A DNA stretch of 64,000 nt from Nostoc sp. UHCC 0870 (GTDB lineage Bacteria; Cyanobacteriota; Cyanobacteriia; Cyanobacteriales; Nostocaceae), in contig NZ_CP091913.1 of assembly GCF_022063185.1 (NCBI RefSeq), forward strand, positions 2,977,501-3,041,500, in the 5' to 3' direction. Below, piece after piece: positions 1-9,285 of the stretch (positions within the stretch are counted from its first letter, which is position 1; every line of letters begins with the position of its first letter). Both the position numbers and the translations under genes were made by a program. The notes under the pieces are model-generated. The model was not told the origin of the DNA, did not search any database, and saw only the letters and a program-made list of their open reading frames with translations.

Positions 1-1379
1 ATTTCTTGGGTTTTTCCATTTTCATCGCCAGGAATCACCAAACGGCGTGTAGTGGGGTCAAGGGTGGCAAACAATTGGTCTGCTGTGTAAACTTCGGCGT
101 TGGTGAGAGCATTTAACAAGGTCGATTTGCCCGCGTTGGTATAACCAACTAAAGCCACTGAGGGAACTTCCTGATGTTGTCGTCTTTGGCGTAACCGTGA
201 ACGGTGTGCTTGTAATTGGTCAACTTCTTGCTGTAATCGGGAAATACGTCTTTGAATGGTGCGGCGTTCGGTTTCTAGTTTGGTTTCACCAGGGCCACGA
301 GTCCCGATACCACCCCCCAGTCGAGACATTGCTTGACCTCTGCCGGTGAGTCTGGGCAGCATATATTCTAACTGTGCCAATTCTACCTGCAACTTACCAG
401 CGCGGGATTGAGCGCGTTGAGCAAAGATATCTAAGATAACTTCGGTGCGGTCAACTACGCGGATACCAATTTGCGCTTCTAGGTTGCGGACTTGGGCGGG
501 TGAGAGGGAGCGGTCAAAGACGACGAGGTTGCATCCCAAGGTTTGGGCTGTGAGGGCGACTTCTTGGACTTTACCTTCACCGATGACGGTTTGGGGGTGA
601 ATGCGCGATCGCTTTTGTTGTACTGTCTGTAATACATCACCGCCAGCCGTATCCACCAGCCGTGCTAATTCTGCTACGGTGTCGTGGAATTGTTGGAGTG
701 ATATTTGATCAGTCATTACACCCACAATTAAAACGCGATCATGGTCAGCATCTACTTCCTGGGCGACAAATTCCCGGCGGAACTCTTCTTCCAGTCCTTC
801 CACCAAGTCCATGAAATCTTGCTCTGCTAGATTATCTAAATCTAGTGGTGGTGATATACTCCAACTGGGGGACTGACCATTATTTGATCCTGCGATCGCT
901 GCACTAGGAATCAAAGCACGGGCATCTTGAGGGACTAGATGAGCTAAATAAGCTTCTTTAACGTAACCTGTAGCCCCACCACCGCGCCGTGTAAAGCCTG
1001 TCCCAGTAATATTGATTACCACTAAAGCATCTAAACGTTGCATTGCCATTGCTGTTAAAGCCCCTTCATTCGGCGGTTCTGCCTTGAGATGGGTGGCTAG
1101 ACAACGAATACCACTGAGACGTTCTGCACCATAACGCGGCAATTCCATTGGTGGAATTTGCGTTTGACGCGGAGTGCCTACGCCAATCCGAATCACTTGT
1201 CCGCGACGGTTGACGTAGGCACACAAAGGTTGATTAATTTCCGTGCTAATTGCTGCCAGACGCTGGGAGAACTCAGGCGTGGTGATGCGATCGCCTGGTA
1301 TGCGCTGGTGGTACAGTCGCTGTAGTTGTTTCAGCTGACTGGACTTTAAACCCTGAAGATTACCGAAAATAGTTTCTAT
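1..1379 (-). CDS. hflX: GTPase HflX, partial at the window edge
   Basis: This is the N-terminal three quarters of the ribosome-associated GTPase HflX, which splits or rescues stalled 50S/70S ribosomes. The reverse-strand translation shows the HflX N-terminal domain with VIGEGKVQEVAL, the glycine-rich linker GGGIGTRGPGETKLE, a coiled stretch, then the G domain with P-loop GYTNAGKSTLLNAL and the switch segment FATLDPTTRRL. The frame runs off the left edge, so the G4/G5 motifs and the C-terminus are not visible. The start is odd. The reading frame is closed by TAA about 18 bases before the conserved N-terminal Glu-Thr-Ile-Phe-Gly, and between them there is no ATG, GTG or TTG. An ATA codon stands where Met is expected. 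The start given here is therefore a guess; CTG or ACG just upstream are alternatives. Confidence 0.9.
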   Translation of the reverse strand, partial: METIFGNLQGLKSSQLKQLQRLYHQRIPGDRITTPEFSQRLAAISTEINQPLCAYVNRRGQVIRIGVGTPRQTQIPPMELPRYGAERLSGIRCLATHLKAEPPNEGALTAMAMQRLDALVVINITGTGFTRRGGGATGYVKEAYLAHLVPQDARALIPSAAIAGSNNGQSPSWSISPPLDLDNLAEQDFMDLVEGLEEEFRREFVAQEVDADHDRVLIVGVMTDQISLQQFHDTVAELARLVDTAGGDVLQTVQQKRSRIHPQTVIGEGKVQEVALTAQTLGCNLVVFDRSLSPAQVRNLEAQIGIRVVDRTEVILDIFAQRAQSRAGKLQVELAQLEYMLPRLTGRGQAMSRLGGGIGTRGPGETKLETERRTIQRRISRLQQEVDQLQAHRSRLRQRRQHQEVPSVALVGYTNAGKSTLLNALTNAEVYTADQLFATLDPTTRRLVIPGDENGKTQE

Positions 1380-1439
1380 AGGCGTTTCGACCAGTTAACT
1401 GGCCCCCCGAATCCTTCTATTGTCTATTTTACAACAGTG

Positions 1440-1620
1440 CTAGGAGTGCAAGGGAGTCAGAAGAATGATTTGCTGCTTTTGGAGCGATCGCACATCTTCT
1501 AAACTAGCATCTACTGACTGCAAGATTTGATTGACTGTTTGATTCTCATCACAGGCGTGGAGAAACTGCCACTCGGCATCATTGAGACGCACAATCTGAT
1601 AGTCGTGATTAAAGAATTGT
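1440..1620 (-). pseudogene. 3'-end fragment of the neighbouring methyltransferase gene
   Basis: Bases 1456-1620 match 3219-3383, the 3' end of the methyltransferase gene at 3209-4396, over 165 bases without gaps and with about 8 mismatches by eye. Read leftward, the fragment still encodes the last ~55 residues (NHDYQIVRLNDAEWQFL and so on) with a slightly different tail (LLTPLHS, then stop). There is no start codon or upstream part. It is a duplicated remnant lying on the other side of the histidine kinase gene, so the kinase is bracketed by two copies of the same gene end. Confidence 0.85.
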
Positions 1621-1663
1621 GTTCAATTAACAGTTCTAGAGGGAATGCCTAGTCAGGTGAGGA

Positions 1664-3115
1664 TTAATAGACTGTTTTGAGAGGAATCTTAATAGTGAAT
1701 TCACTACCTTCTCCAAGTGCAGAGTTGATTTCTATGATGCCGTTATGCTTCTCAATGATAATTTGACGAGCGATCGCTAGACCTAATCCTGTTCCCTTAC
1801 CAACTTCCTTCGTCGTAAACAAACGCTCAAAAACCTTGTGCTGTGTTGCTTGTGTCATACCAACACCGTTGTCTTGAATCCTAATCACTCCAAACTTTTG
1901 ACAAGAAGACAACTCTGTCAAAACTTTGATGCAGTTAGGATGGCACTGAATTTCTTGAAAGCTTTTTCCTTGACTAGATTCCTCTAAAGCATCAATCGCG
2001 TTTGCTAGCAAATTCATAAAAACCTGATTCAGTTGACCTGGAAAACAATTGATGCAGAGAGATTCATCATATTCAGTAATCACCTGAATGGCTGGGCGAT
2101 GTTCATTAGCTTTCAAGCGATGTTTCAGAATCAGCAATGTACTATCAAGACCTTCATGAATCTTGAAGGGAACTTTAGATTCTGTGTCTCCTCGGGAAAA
2201 AGTGCGTAGGCTAGTGCTAATAGACCTAATCCGCTCAACCCCTTTCTCCATAGAAGAGAGCAAATTCGGCAAGTCTTCGCGAATATACTCTAAATCAATA
2301 GTTTCACTTTTCTCCTCAATCTCCCGTCCTGGACTGGGAAATGTCACTTGGTATAAATCAATTAATTCCCACAAATCTCTGATATATTCCTGTGCGGGTA
2401 GTAAATTTCCTGCCAGAAAGCCGACGGGATTATTAATCTCATGGGCTACACCTGCAACCAGATTGCCCAGAGCTGACATTTTTTCGCGCTGTATGAGTTG
2501 TAATTGAGATTGTTGGAGTTGGTGTAATGCTGAAGTAAGTTCTAAGGTCTGAAGTTCTAGCTTTTGGTTCAATTCGTGTAAGGCTATTTCTGCTTGCTTG
2601 CGTTCCGTAATGTCCTGATAAGTACCAAGAATCCCTATAACGTTGCCATGAAGATCGTGTAAAGGAACTTTATTTGTTTCTAACCATGCTTGTTTGCCAT
2701 CGGCCTGAAGTTGGGGTTCGACAATTCCTACTTCGGGGCGATTAGAGAGAATGACTCGGCGATCGCACTCCTGGAAGAATCGAGCCTCTTCCTTTTTCCA
2801 CGCCAAGTCATAATCTGTTTTACCCACAATATTTTGAGGAGAAAAAACTCCAGCATCTTCGGCGAAGTTCCGGTTACAGCCTAGATAAACTGAATTGCGA
2901 TCTTTCCAAAAAATGGCTTCTGGCAAAGTATCCATTACCAATTGCAACATATGTTGAGAAGTTCTTAATTCACTTTCCACATACTTACGATCAGCCACTT
3001 CTTTTTGATGAGCTTGTTTAAGTAATTGGATCTCTTGCTGAGACTGACTGAGTGCCAACTCTAAATCGATAATTTTTTCTTTAAGCAGGATAAATGCTTC
3101 ATCTAACTGATTCAT
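1664..3115 (-). CDS. PAS-domain sensor histidine kinase
   Basis: The gene encodes a soluble two-component sensor kinase of about 483 residues. The order is an N-terminal coiled coil (roughly 1-60), a PAS domain with its PAC tail (about 60-175, including VGKTDYDLAW and GILGTYQDITERKQAE), a second coil, a phospho-acceptor helix with the H-box KMSALGNLVAGVAHEINNP, and a HATPase domain with N-box NQVFMNLLANAIDAL, DNGVGM and GTGLGLAIAR. No membrane segment is seen, so the kinase is probably cytosolic. I chose the ATG that follows in-frame TTG and GTG codons. No response regulator is adjacent. The transmitter half is very like the C-terminus of the giant kinase at 48631-54045, including the insert LEDLP...SISTSLRTFSR. 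The signal and the partner are unknown. Confidence 0.9.
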   Translation of the reverse strand: MNQLDEAFILLKEKIIDLELALSQSQQEIQLLKQAHQKEVADRKYVESELRTSQHMLQLVMDTLPEAIFWKDRNSVYLGCNRNFAEDAGVFSPQNIVGKTDYDLAWKKEEARFFQECDRRVILSNRPEVGIVEPQLQADGKQAWLETNKVPLHDLHGNVIGILGTYQDITERKQAEIALHELNQKLELQTLELTSALHQLQQSQLQLIQREKMSALGNLVAGVAHEINNPVGFLAGNLLPAQEYIRDLWELIDLYQVTFPSPGREIEEKSETIDLEYIREDLPNLLSSMEKGVERIRSISTSLRTFSRGDTESKVPFKIHEGLDSTLLILKHRLKANEHRPAIQVITEYDESLCINCFPGQLNQVFMNLLANAIDALEESSQGKSFQEIQCHPNCIKVLTELSSCQKFGVIRIQDNGVGMTQATQHKVFERLFTTKEVGKGTGLGLAIARQIIIEKHNGIIEINSALGEGSEFTIKIPLKTVY

Positions 3116-3208
3116 CACCAAGACCTCGGATTAAGGTTAGTCGTTTAGACTTAGGATACCCAGATAGATTGACACTTACCCTATTGTGGTCGAACACCCC
3201 TAGAATCA

Positions 3209-4396
3209 TTATGTGGCAGTCAGGAGAATGATTTGCTGCTTTTGGAGCGATCGCACATCTTCTAAACTAGCCTCCATTCCCTGCAAGATTTGATTGACTG
3301 TTTGATTCTCATCACAGGCGCGGAGAAACTGCCACTCGGCATCATTTAGACGCACAATCTGATAGTCGTGATTAAAGAATTGTTGACTATCTCGCCATCC
3401 CTGAATGCAAGGACTTGGTTCGGGTATTGCAGACAGTAGCTTTGCATCAGATGCCCAATCTTCTCTGGTGATAGGGCTGCGTCCTAAGAAAAACTCGTAG
3501 TGGGTAATGGCTGGCGGATCGAGCAGTTCAATCAACCGATAAAGTTGGCGATCGCTCAAATTTTGAGAACGCTCAATCAATTCTGGTGCTTTACTAATTA
3601 ATCGCTCTAAATTCCAAATCTGCGGATTAGAAAAGCCGAGAAACTCCAATTCTGACGCATCAATCAACTCAAACAGTGTATTGATGTTGTAATCAATCTC
3701 TTGCGGATGTACATACATATCTGCAAAGTAGCCATCCCGTTGATTTTCCCAAGACCAGCGTTCTTCTTCTCGGTTGCGGAGGCGGTTATCTTCTGGTAAT
3801 GCTGCAAACAGTTGTCGCCCAACCGCTACACCGTCAGTGTAATCACCCCGTTTATCACCTTGTAGTAGTGCGATCGCCTCTTGCATTAACTTGATTTCCC
3901 AACGTCCCAGTTCACCATACACAAAAATGTGCATTATCCCACCAGGCGACAGCTTTTTTGCCAAGGCTTGAATCCCGCGAATCGGGTCAGGGGTATGGTG
4001 CAGAACTCCCACACAATTAATCAGATCAAACTCACCCGGTAGCTGTTCCGCATCAAATAAACTCAGGTGATGAAATTCTACCCCTGTAGCCCCAGATTTT
4101 TGACAACGCTCTTGAGCTACAGCCAATGCGCCAGCACTCAAATCAATCCCCACCACCGCCGCATTAGGGTTGAGATGCACCAAGTATTCTGTTCCTACCC
4201 CCGTTCCACAGCCAGCATCGAGGATGCGGACATTGTGATGAGAGGGTTTTTGCCCGGTACAGAAGTTATACGCCGTCAGCCAGTTCCAACGCCAGTTATA
4301 ACCCGGAGGTGGTTCATCTAATAACGGTTCTGGCGGGAATGGATAGGTATTGTATAGTTTGGCAACTGCTGCACTAATTGTTTGGGAATCTGACAT
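3209..4396 (-). CDS. Class I SAM-dependent methyltransferase
   Basis: The 395-residue protein has a Rossmann methyltransferase domain near residues 50-165. SAM motif I is ILDAGCGTGVGTEYL, an acidic ribose-binding strand follows (VVGIDLS), and motif IV-like CVGVLHHTPDP and post-motif LSPGGIMHIFVYGELGR are present. The N-terminal YNTYPFPPEP segment and the long C-terminal half (about 170-395) of unknown role are seen in a group of cyanobacterial methyltransferases; the substrate is not known. The C-terminal part may be a substrate-recognition domain. The last 55 codons are duplicated at 1456-1620. Confidence 0.85.
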   Translation of the reverse strand: MSDSQTISAAVAKLYNTYPFPPEPLLDEPPPGYNWRWNWLTAYNFCTGQKPSHHNVRILDAGCGTGVGTEYLVHLNPNAAVVGIDLSAGALAVAQERCQKSGATGVEFHHLSLFDAEQLPGEFDLINCVGVLHHTPDPIRGIQALAKKLSPGGIMHIFVYGELGRWEIKLMQEAIALLQGDKRGDYTDGVAVGRQLFAALPEDNRLRNREEERWSWENQRDGYFADMYVHPQEIDYNINTLFELIDASELEFLGFSNPQIWNLERLISKAPELIERSQNLSDRQLYRLIELLDPPAITHYEFFLGRSPITREDWASDAKLLSAIPEPSPCIQGWRDSQQFFNHDYQIVRLNDAEWQFLRACDENQTVNQILQGMEASLEDVRSLQKQQIILLTAT

Positions 4397-4440
4397 GGCT
4401 GGAGTACAGGAATAAGATTTAATTTTTTTAATTTAATGCC

Positions 4441-4593
4441 TTAATAGTCACTGTCAGCCACACACAGTCCCTTACATTTGATGCCGTTTGTAGCTGTGCG
4501 CTGACAATGAGGACAGAGAATTTTTTCTGTTTCTGGAGCAATATTTTGACTGGTGCTGGCTTGTGTTTTGTCTTTGTCGGTTTGAAGGTTCAC
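4441..4593 (-). CDS. Putative 50-residue zinc-finger protein
   Basis: A short reverse-strand reading frame starts at GTG and encodes 50 residues. The N-terminal half is polar and probably disordered. The C-terminal half carries CPHCQRTATNGIKCKGLC, four cysteines in the CxxC...CxxxC spacing of a small zinc ribbon, and ends in VADSDY. The cysteine pattern and composition argue for a real gene. There is no good Shine-Dalgarno sequence and the start is uncertain. It lies between cpeZ and the methyltransferase, in the same direction as both. Function unknown. Confidence 0.5.
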   Translation of the reverse strand: MNLQTDKDKTQASTSQNIAPETEKILCPHCQRTATNGIKCKGLCVADSDY

Positions 4594-4660
4594 GGTTATC
4601 AAGGTAAAAAAAACTTTTTTTGTGGTTTATCTTTACATTTTACAAACACAAATTTTTTTT

Positions 4661-4689
4661 CTGTCACCTGTCCCCTGTCCCCTGTCACC
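4661..4689. repeat. Short tandem repeat (CCTGTCC/CCTGTCA)
   Basis: A run of 7-base units of the type CCTGTCC and CCTGTCA lies just after the cpeZ stop codon. The same unit type recurs at 27850-27890, 40158-40255 and (complementary) 57846-57940. It resembles the short tandemly repeated sequences known from heterocystous cyanobacteria. Confidence 0.8.
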
Positions 4690-4691
4690 TA

Positions 4692-5306
4692 TTATTGTTC
4701 TCCCCTCTGAAACTTCACAGTCATCTCTAGGCGAGACAATGCACTAGTCGCCGACTCGCGGACATAGGAATCCGTCGATTCATTCTGAATTAAAGATGTT
4801 AACACCTCTACGCCTCGGCGATCGCCAATTGAAGCCAGAGCATTCACTAGGGAAATTCCCAGTGCTGGGTTATCTGTGGTTTGCAATGCTTCAATCAAAA
4901 CATCCACAACGGGAGTACCAATTTCACCCAACGCCATCACGGCGGCAATATGCACTACAGGATTGGAGTCATTGAGAGCAGTCTTTAAACCCTGTACACC
5001 TTCTTCTGAAAAGGGAACATCTGGATGATTAATAGCAACTTGAGCCAGTGCTTTGGCGGCACTTCCTCGCACTGTGACATTTTCACTATTGAGCAAAGCT
5101 GCAACCAGAGGAGTTACTGCATCGGGGCCGATCGCGCCTAAAGCTTTTACAGCCGCTCGTCGATAGGTGGTATCTTCCTCATCTAGAATACTCATCAGTC
5201 GGGGAATCGTTGTGGCATCAGGATTCTCAGCTAAAGCCCACATTGCTTGGTCGCGTAGGTGTGGGTTGGGGTGTTTAAGTTGTTGAAATAATTCTTCTGT
5301 AGACAT
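4692..5306 (-). CDS. cpeZ: Phycoerythrin lyase-associated HEAT-repeat protein CpeZ
   Basis: A 204-residue protein built almost entirely of HEAT/PBS-lyase repeats of about 31 residues (for example NPHLRDQAMWALAENPD, TTYRRAAVKALGAIGPD, NPVVHIAAVMALGEIG). Length and repeat content match CpeZ of phycoerythrin-producing cyanobacteria. Established knowledge is that CpeZ works with CpeY, acting chaperone-like and aiding attachment of phycoerythrobilin to phycoerythrin subunits. It is the last gene of the leftward cpeBA-cpeY-cpeZ set and follows cpeY by about 115 bases. The assignment rests on operon position plus length; the family itself is not substrate-specific in sequence. Confidence 0.9.
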   Translation of the reverse strand: MSTEELFQQLKHPNPHLRDQAMWALAENPDATTIPRLMSILDEEDTTYRRAAVKALGAIGPDAVTPLVAALLNSENVTVRGSAAKALAQVAINHPDVPFSEEGVQGLKTALNDSNPVVHIAAVMALGEIGTPVVDVLIEALQTTDNPALGISLVNALASIGDRRGVEVLTSLIQNESTDSYVRESATSALSRLEMTVKFQRGEQ

Positions 5307-5310
5307 AACA

Positions 5311-5341
5311 ATTCAAAATTCAAAATTCAAAATTCAAAATT
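5311..5341. repeat. Tandem repeat (AATTCAAA)n between cpeY and cpeZ
   Basis: Four imperfect copies of the 8-base unit AATTCAAA stand in the cpeY-cpeZ spacer, just upstream of the cpeZ start. This is an AT-rich short tandem repeat of the kind common between genes in Nostoc relatives. No regulatory role can be read from the sequence. Confidence 0.8.
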
Positions 5342-5420
5342 GAAGACTGTACACCATTTCATTAATGCGTAGCGCATCGGCTTTGGAAATACTCTGTATT
5401 TAAATAAAGCTACGAACTGA

Positions 5421-6707
5421 TTACGAATTAAGAATTGGTTGAAGTTGTGATTTAGCTTTTTCCCGAATCAGCCAATCGTCATCGTTTGTAAGCTGCTCAT
5501 AACCACTGGTATCGCCGAGTTTTTCTAGTGCCATCAGTGCTGCATACTTTAAATCCCAAATTTTGGTTTCGAGACAGACTTTCAGTTCAGGAATTGCTCG
5601 TGCTTCACCGAGTTCACCAAGAGCGATCGCCGCAGCCGCCCGTGATTTTTGAAATTGTGGTTGTTTGTTATACAATCCTTCAATCAGCAAATCGTAGGCT
5701 GGGGAATGTTTCAACCAACCGAACAACTTAATCACATGGAAGTGTGCGCCATAGTCATTATTAGCTTCTTCGGCATAGGTTGCAAATAGAGCTTCAGGCG
5801 CGACATCGGCGTGATCATCAAGAATAGTTTTGGTTGCCAAATAGCAACGTCCAAAGTCGGTTTCGTACAGTCCTCGAATCAGACTTGGCAGAGTTGGGGG
5901 ACTTGGGTAACTATGCACCAAACCCAAATCATGGGGATGGTCATATAATGTCTGCTCTAAATAAGGTTGAATTGTGGCAAAACTAATTGCTCCCGCAGAG
6001 ATTCCGGCTTCTGCTAAAGTCCGAATGCCGCGTAGTCTAAATATCAGAGATACTGGACATCGGGCAATATGAGGAATTGCGTCATAATATCGAGCATCCA
6101 TCAAATCTTGGATGGATAACCGCCGCCCTAACACATTCGGGTGCTGCAACATCGCCACAACCTTCCCCATTTGGGAATAGTCCCCAGTTAAACGGCAAAC
6201 TGCGGCCATTGCAGCACTTGCTGTAGGTGGGTCAGCATCATCTACAAACTTGCGAATACGTTCTAGGGCAGGTTGATAATTAAACTTTGTCAGCGTATGA
6301 ATAATTACGCGGTGGGTTTGCCCCGGCTTATCCAGCAATTGAGCCACATCTTCTAGAATATCGGTGTCTTGAGTCCCAATTTCACCGATCGCCCAAACAG
6401 CATTTTCCACCGTGTAGCAGTCTTCATCACTTAGACAAGTGCGAATTACTGGTATGGCTACCTCAGCTTGCAGTCGTCCCAAAGTCTCCACCGACTTACG
6501 GCGGACAATACGGTTATCTAAGCTGGGGTCAGTTTGCTGCACAGCCCGCATCAGGGCATTAATAGATTGCTCCGTCGGGAAATTTACCAAATGAGAAGCC
6601 GCAATATAGCGTGAATCATCCTCACTCAACTGGTCTTGAGGCGTATCCAAAAGAGCGATCGCCTGATCTTCTGTAAGATTAAAGAAATTAAAAAAGCGTT
6701 TATCCAT
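5421..6707 (-). CDS. cpeY: Phycoerythrobilin:phycoerythrin lyase CpeY
   Basis: A 428-residue E/F-type bilin lyase made of HEAT-like repeats. It has NRIVRRKSVETLGRLQ and EDCYTVENAVWAIGEIG near residues 65-115, a less regular middle, and closing repeats SRAAAAIALGELGEA and DLKYAALMALEKLGD near 355-400. Length and position directly after cpeA fit CpeY. In characterised relatives CpeY attaches phycoerythrobilin to Cys82 of the alpha subunit CpeA, helped by CpeZ. It is separated from cpeA by about 250 bases that contain no gene, so it may be transcribed by readthrough from cpeBA or from its own weak promoter. Confidence 0.92.
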   Translation of the reverse strand: MDKRFFNFFNLTEDQAIALLDTPQDQLSEDDSRYIAASHLVNFPTEQSINALMRAVQQTDPSLDNRIVRRKSVETLGRLQAEVAIPVIRTCLSDEDCYTVENAVWAIGEIGTQDTDILEDVAQLLDKPGQTHRVIIHTLTKFNYQPALERIRKFVDDADPPTASAAMAAVCRLTGDYSQMGKVVAMLQHPNVLGRRLSIQDLMDARYYDAIPHIARCPVSLIFRLRGIRTLAEAGISAGAISFATIQPYLEQTLYDHPHDLGLVHSYPSPPTLPSLIRGLYETDFGRCYLATKTILDDHADVAPEALFATYAEEANNDYGAHFHVIKLFGWLKHSPAYDLLIEGLYNKQPQFQKSRAAAAIALGELGEARAIPELKVCLETKIWDLKYAALMALEKLGDTSGYEQLTNDDDWLIREKAKSQLQPILNS

Positions 6708-6955
6708 ATACCATATATATATCAGCAGTTAGCTGTCAGCCCTCAACAAATACTCCTTCTCTTTGCGTACCTCTGCGCTTACCTCTCTTACCCTCTGCGT
6801 TTAAATTTCACCCCTAAAACTGATAGTTTAAAACAAAACAAGTCCAGAGATTCTTTCCCCTTACTCAACCTTAACAGGCAAAGCAAAGAGCCAAGAACCT
6901 CCAGACTTGCAGGGTAAAGACTACCCCATCACCAAATCACAAGCCTAGCAATTGA

Positions 6956-7495
<540 letters not shown>

Positions 7496-7529
7496 TTAAT
7501 CTGTTGAGTTAATTGCAATTAGCAATTAA

Positions 7530-8105
<576 letters not shown>

Positions 8106-8171
8106 TTATCTATAAAACTTGAGTGTCTGTTCTTTGAACCAGACAATATAGAACATAAAAGATGATGCCTA

Positions 8172-8191
8172 TCTCAGTCTCAGTTATGAGA
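8172..8191. promoter_or_regulatory. Operator-like repeats upstream of cpeB
   Basis: About 90 bases upstream of the cpeB start are two direct copies of TCTCAG followed by the hyphenated palindrome TCTCA-GTTA-TGAGA. It lies in the leader/promoter region of a light-regulated operon, so it could bind a regulator. It does not match any cpe promoter box I can recall with certainty. Confidence 0.35.
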
Positions 8192-8211
8192 AACTAAGTA
8201 ACAATCCTTAA

Positions 8212-8298
8212 TATGATCGCACAGGCAATGTCTTCATTTTGTCTGGCGATAATATACAAATAGAGATATATCGTAATGGTCGTTGGAGATTTCTCTAG
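8212..8298 (+). pseudogene. C-terminal remnant of a DUF6888-type protein
   Basis: The frame encodes YDRTGNVFILSGDNIQIEIY followed by NGRWRFL and a stop. This resembles the C-terminal half of small cyanobacterial DUF6888 proteins (typically RTGNIYIL...E..WEFL). A TAA directly before the tyrosine codon and the lack of a start show that only the end survives. Its stop TAG overlaps by one base the GTG of the next frame, as in a translationally coupled pair. Confidence 0.5.
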
Positions 8299-8508
8299 TG
8301 AAGATTGATTTTAACAAGATGACAAAAGCTGAACTAAGAGCTTATTGTAGTTGCTCATCCGCAAGATAAAGCAGCATTTTATGCCTTTGTTGATCGTTTC
8401 ACATCTGTAGCATCTCCAGAAACATTTACTATGCTCCAATCACCAGCAGGGATTGCAGAAATTGATCACTTAATTCGGCAGAAAGTAGCACAAATGCAGA
8501 CCGAATAA
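8298..8508 (+). pseudogene. DUF6887-like small protein gene with a frameshift
   Basis: From the GTG the frame reads VKIDFNKMTKAELRAY, then shifts by one base near 8345, and continues as VVAHPQDKAAFYAFVDRF and on to a natural TAA. Joined, it is a protein of about 70 residues with the MT..ELRAYVLAHP...AF motif of cyanobacterial DUF6887 proteins, which usually follow DUF6888 genes. One extra T causes the shift. Either the pair has decayed or the base is a sequencing error. Confidence 0.55.
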
Positions 8509-8532
8509 TTGAGAATTGATTTGTTTGAACTT

Positions 8533-9126
8533 ATGACCACATTTCGTATAGGTGTAGCAGGCCCTGTTGGTTCAGGGAAGACGGCTTTAGTAGATGCTTT
8601 GTGTAAAGCATTGCGCGATCGCTATCAAATTGCTGTGGTGACGAATGATATTTATACTCAAGAAGACGCTCAGTTTTTGGTACGCTCTCAAGCCTTAACT
8701 AGCGATCGCATTTTGGGCGTAGAAACTGGTGGGTGTCCCCATACTGCCATCCGAGAAGACGCTTCGATGAATTTGGCAGCCATTGAACAACTAGAACAGC
8801 GTTTCACTCAGCTAGATTTAGTCTTTTTAGAAAGTGGTGGTGATAATTTAGCTGCTACCTTTAGTCCTGAATTGGTAGATTTAACCATTTACGTCATTGA
8901 TGTCGCAGCTGGTGATAAAATCCCCCGCAAAGGCGGCCCCGGTATTACTAAATCTGATTTACTGGTAATTAATAAAACTGACCTTGCCCCCTATGTGGGC
9001 GCAGATTTAAGTGTCATGGAACGAGATGCAAAAAAAATGCGCGGTGATAAACCTTTTATTTTTACCAATTTGAAAACTCAACAAGGCCTGGCTGATGTGA
9101 TTGAATTTGTTTGTACTCATGTATAG
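8533..9126 (+). CDS. ureG: Urease accessory GTPase UreG
   Basis: The 197-residue protein is UreG, the SIMIBI-class GTPase that delivers nickel to apo-urease with UreD, UreF and UreE. It shows the P-loop [14 protein letters not shown], the metal-binding CPH motif in [33 protein letters not shown], and the base-specificity motif INKTDLAP. I take the ATG before TTFRIGVAG because family members begin just before the P-loop; eight more in-frame codons precede it. No other urease gene is visible next to it, so here ureG stands apart from the structural genes. Confidence 0.95.
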   Translation: MTTFRIGVAGPVGSGKTALVDALCKALRDRYQIAVVTNDIYTQEDAQFLVRSQALTSDRILGVETGGCPHTAIREDASMNLAAIEQLEQRFTQLDLVFLESGGDNLAATFSPELVDLTIYVIDVAAGDKIPRKGGPGITKSDLLVINKTDLAPYVGADLSVMERDAKKMRGDKPFIFTNLKTQQGLADVIEFVCTHV

Positions 9127-9240
9127 GTAATATATTACACTAGATTTTGAATAACTTCGCTAAATATCCCTCTCCGAAGAAACCGTATTTACCTTGGTAC
9201 TAGGTGAGAAAAAATTACTTTCTTTAATCTTGACATTACA

Positions 9241-9278
9241 ATTTACATCATTTAATGTAAACACATATTGATGTAAAT
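9241..9278. promoter_or_regulatory. Palindromic operator-like site before the pPIWI-RE island
   Basis: ATTTACATCA (9241-9250) and its exact reverse complement TGATGTAAAT (9269-9278) flank a spacer that contains another ATGTAAA. The 10-base perfect inverted repeat ends eight bases before the first ATG of the island. This spacing suggests a repressor site over the promoter or leader. No regulator gene is adjacent. Confidence 0.5.
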
Positions 9279-9285
9279 CAAATAT

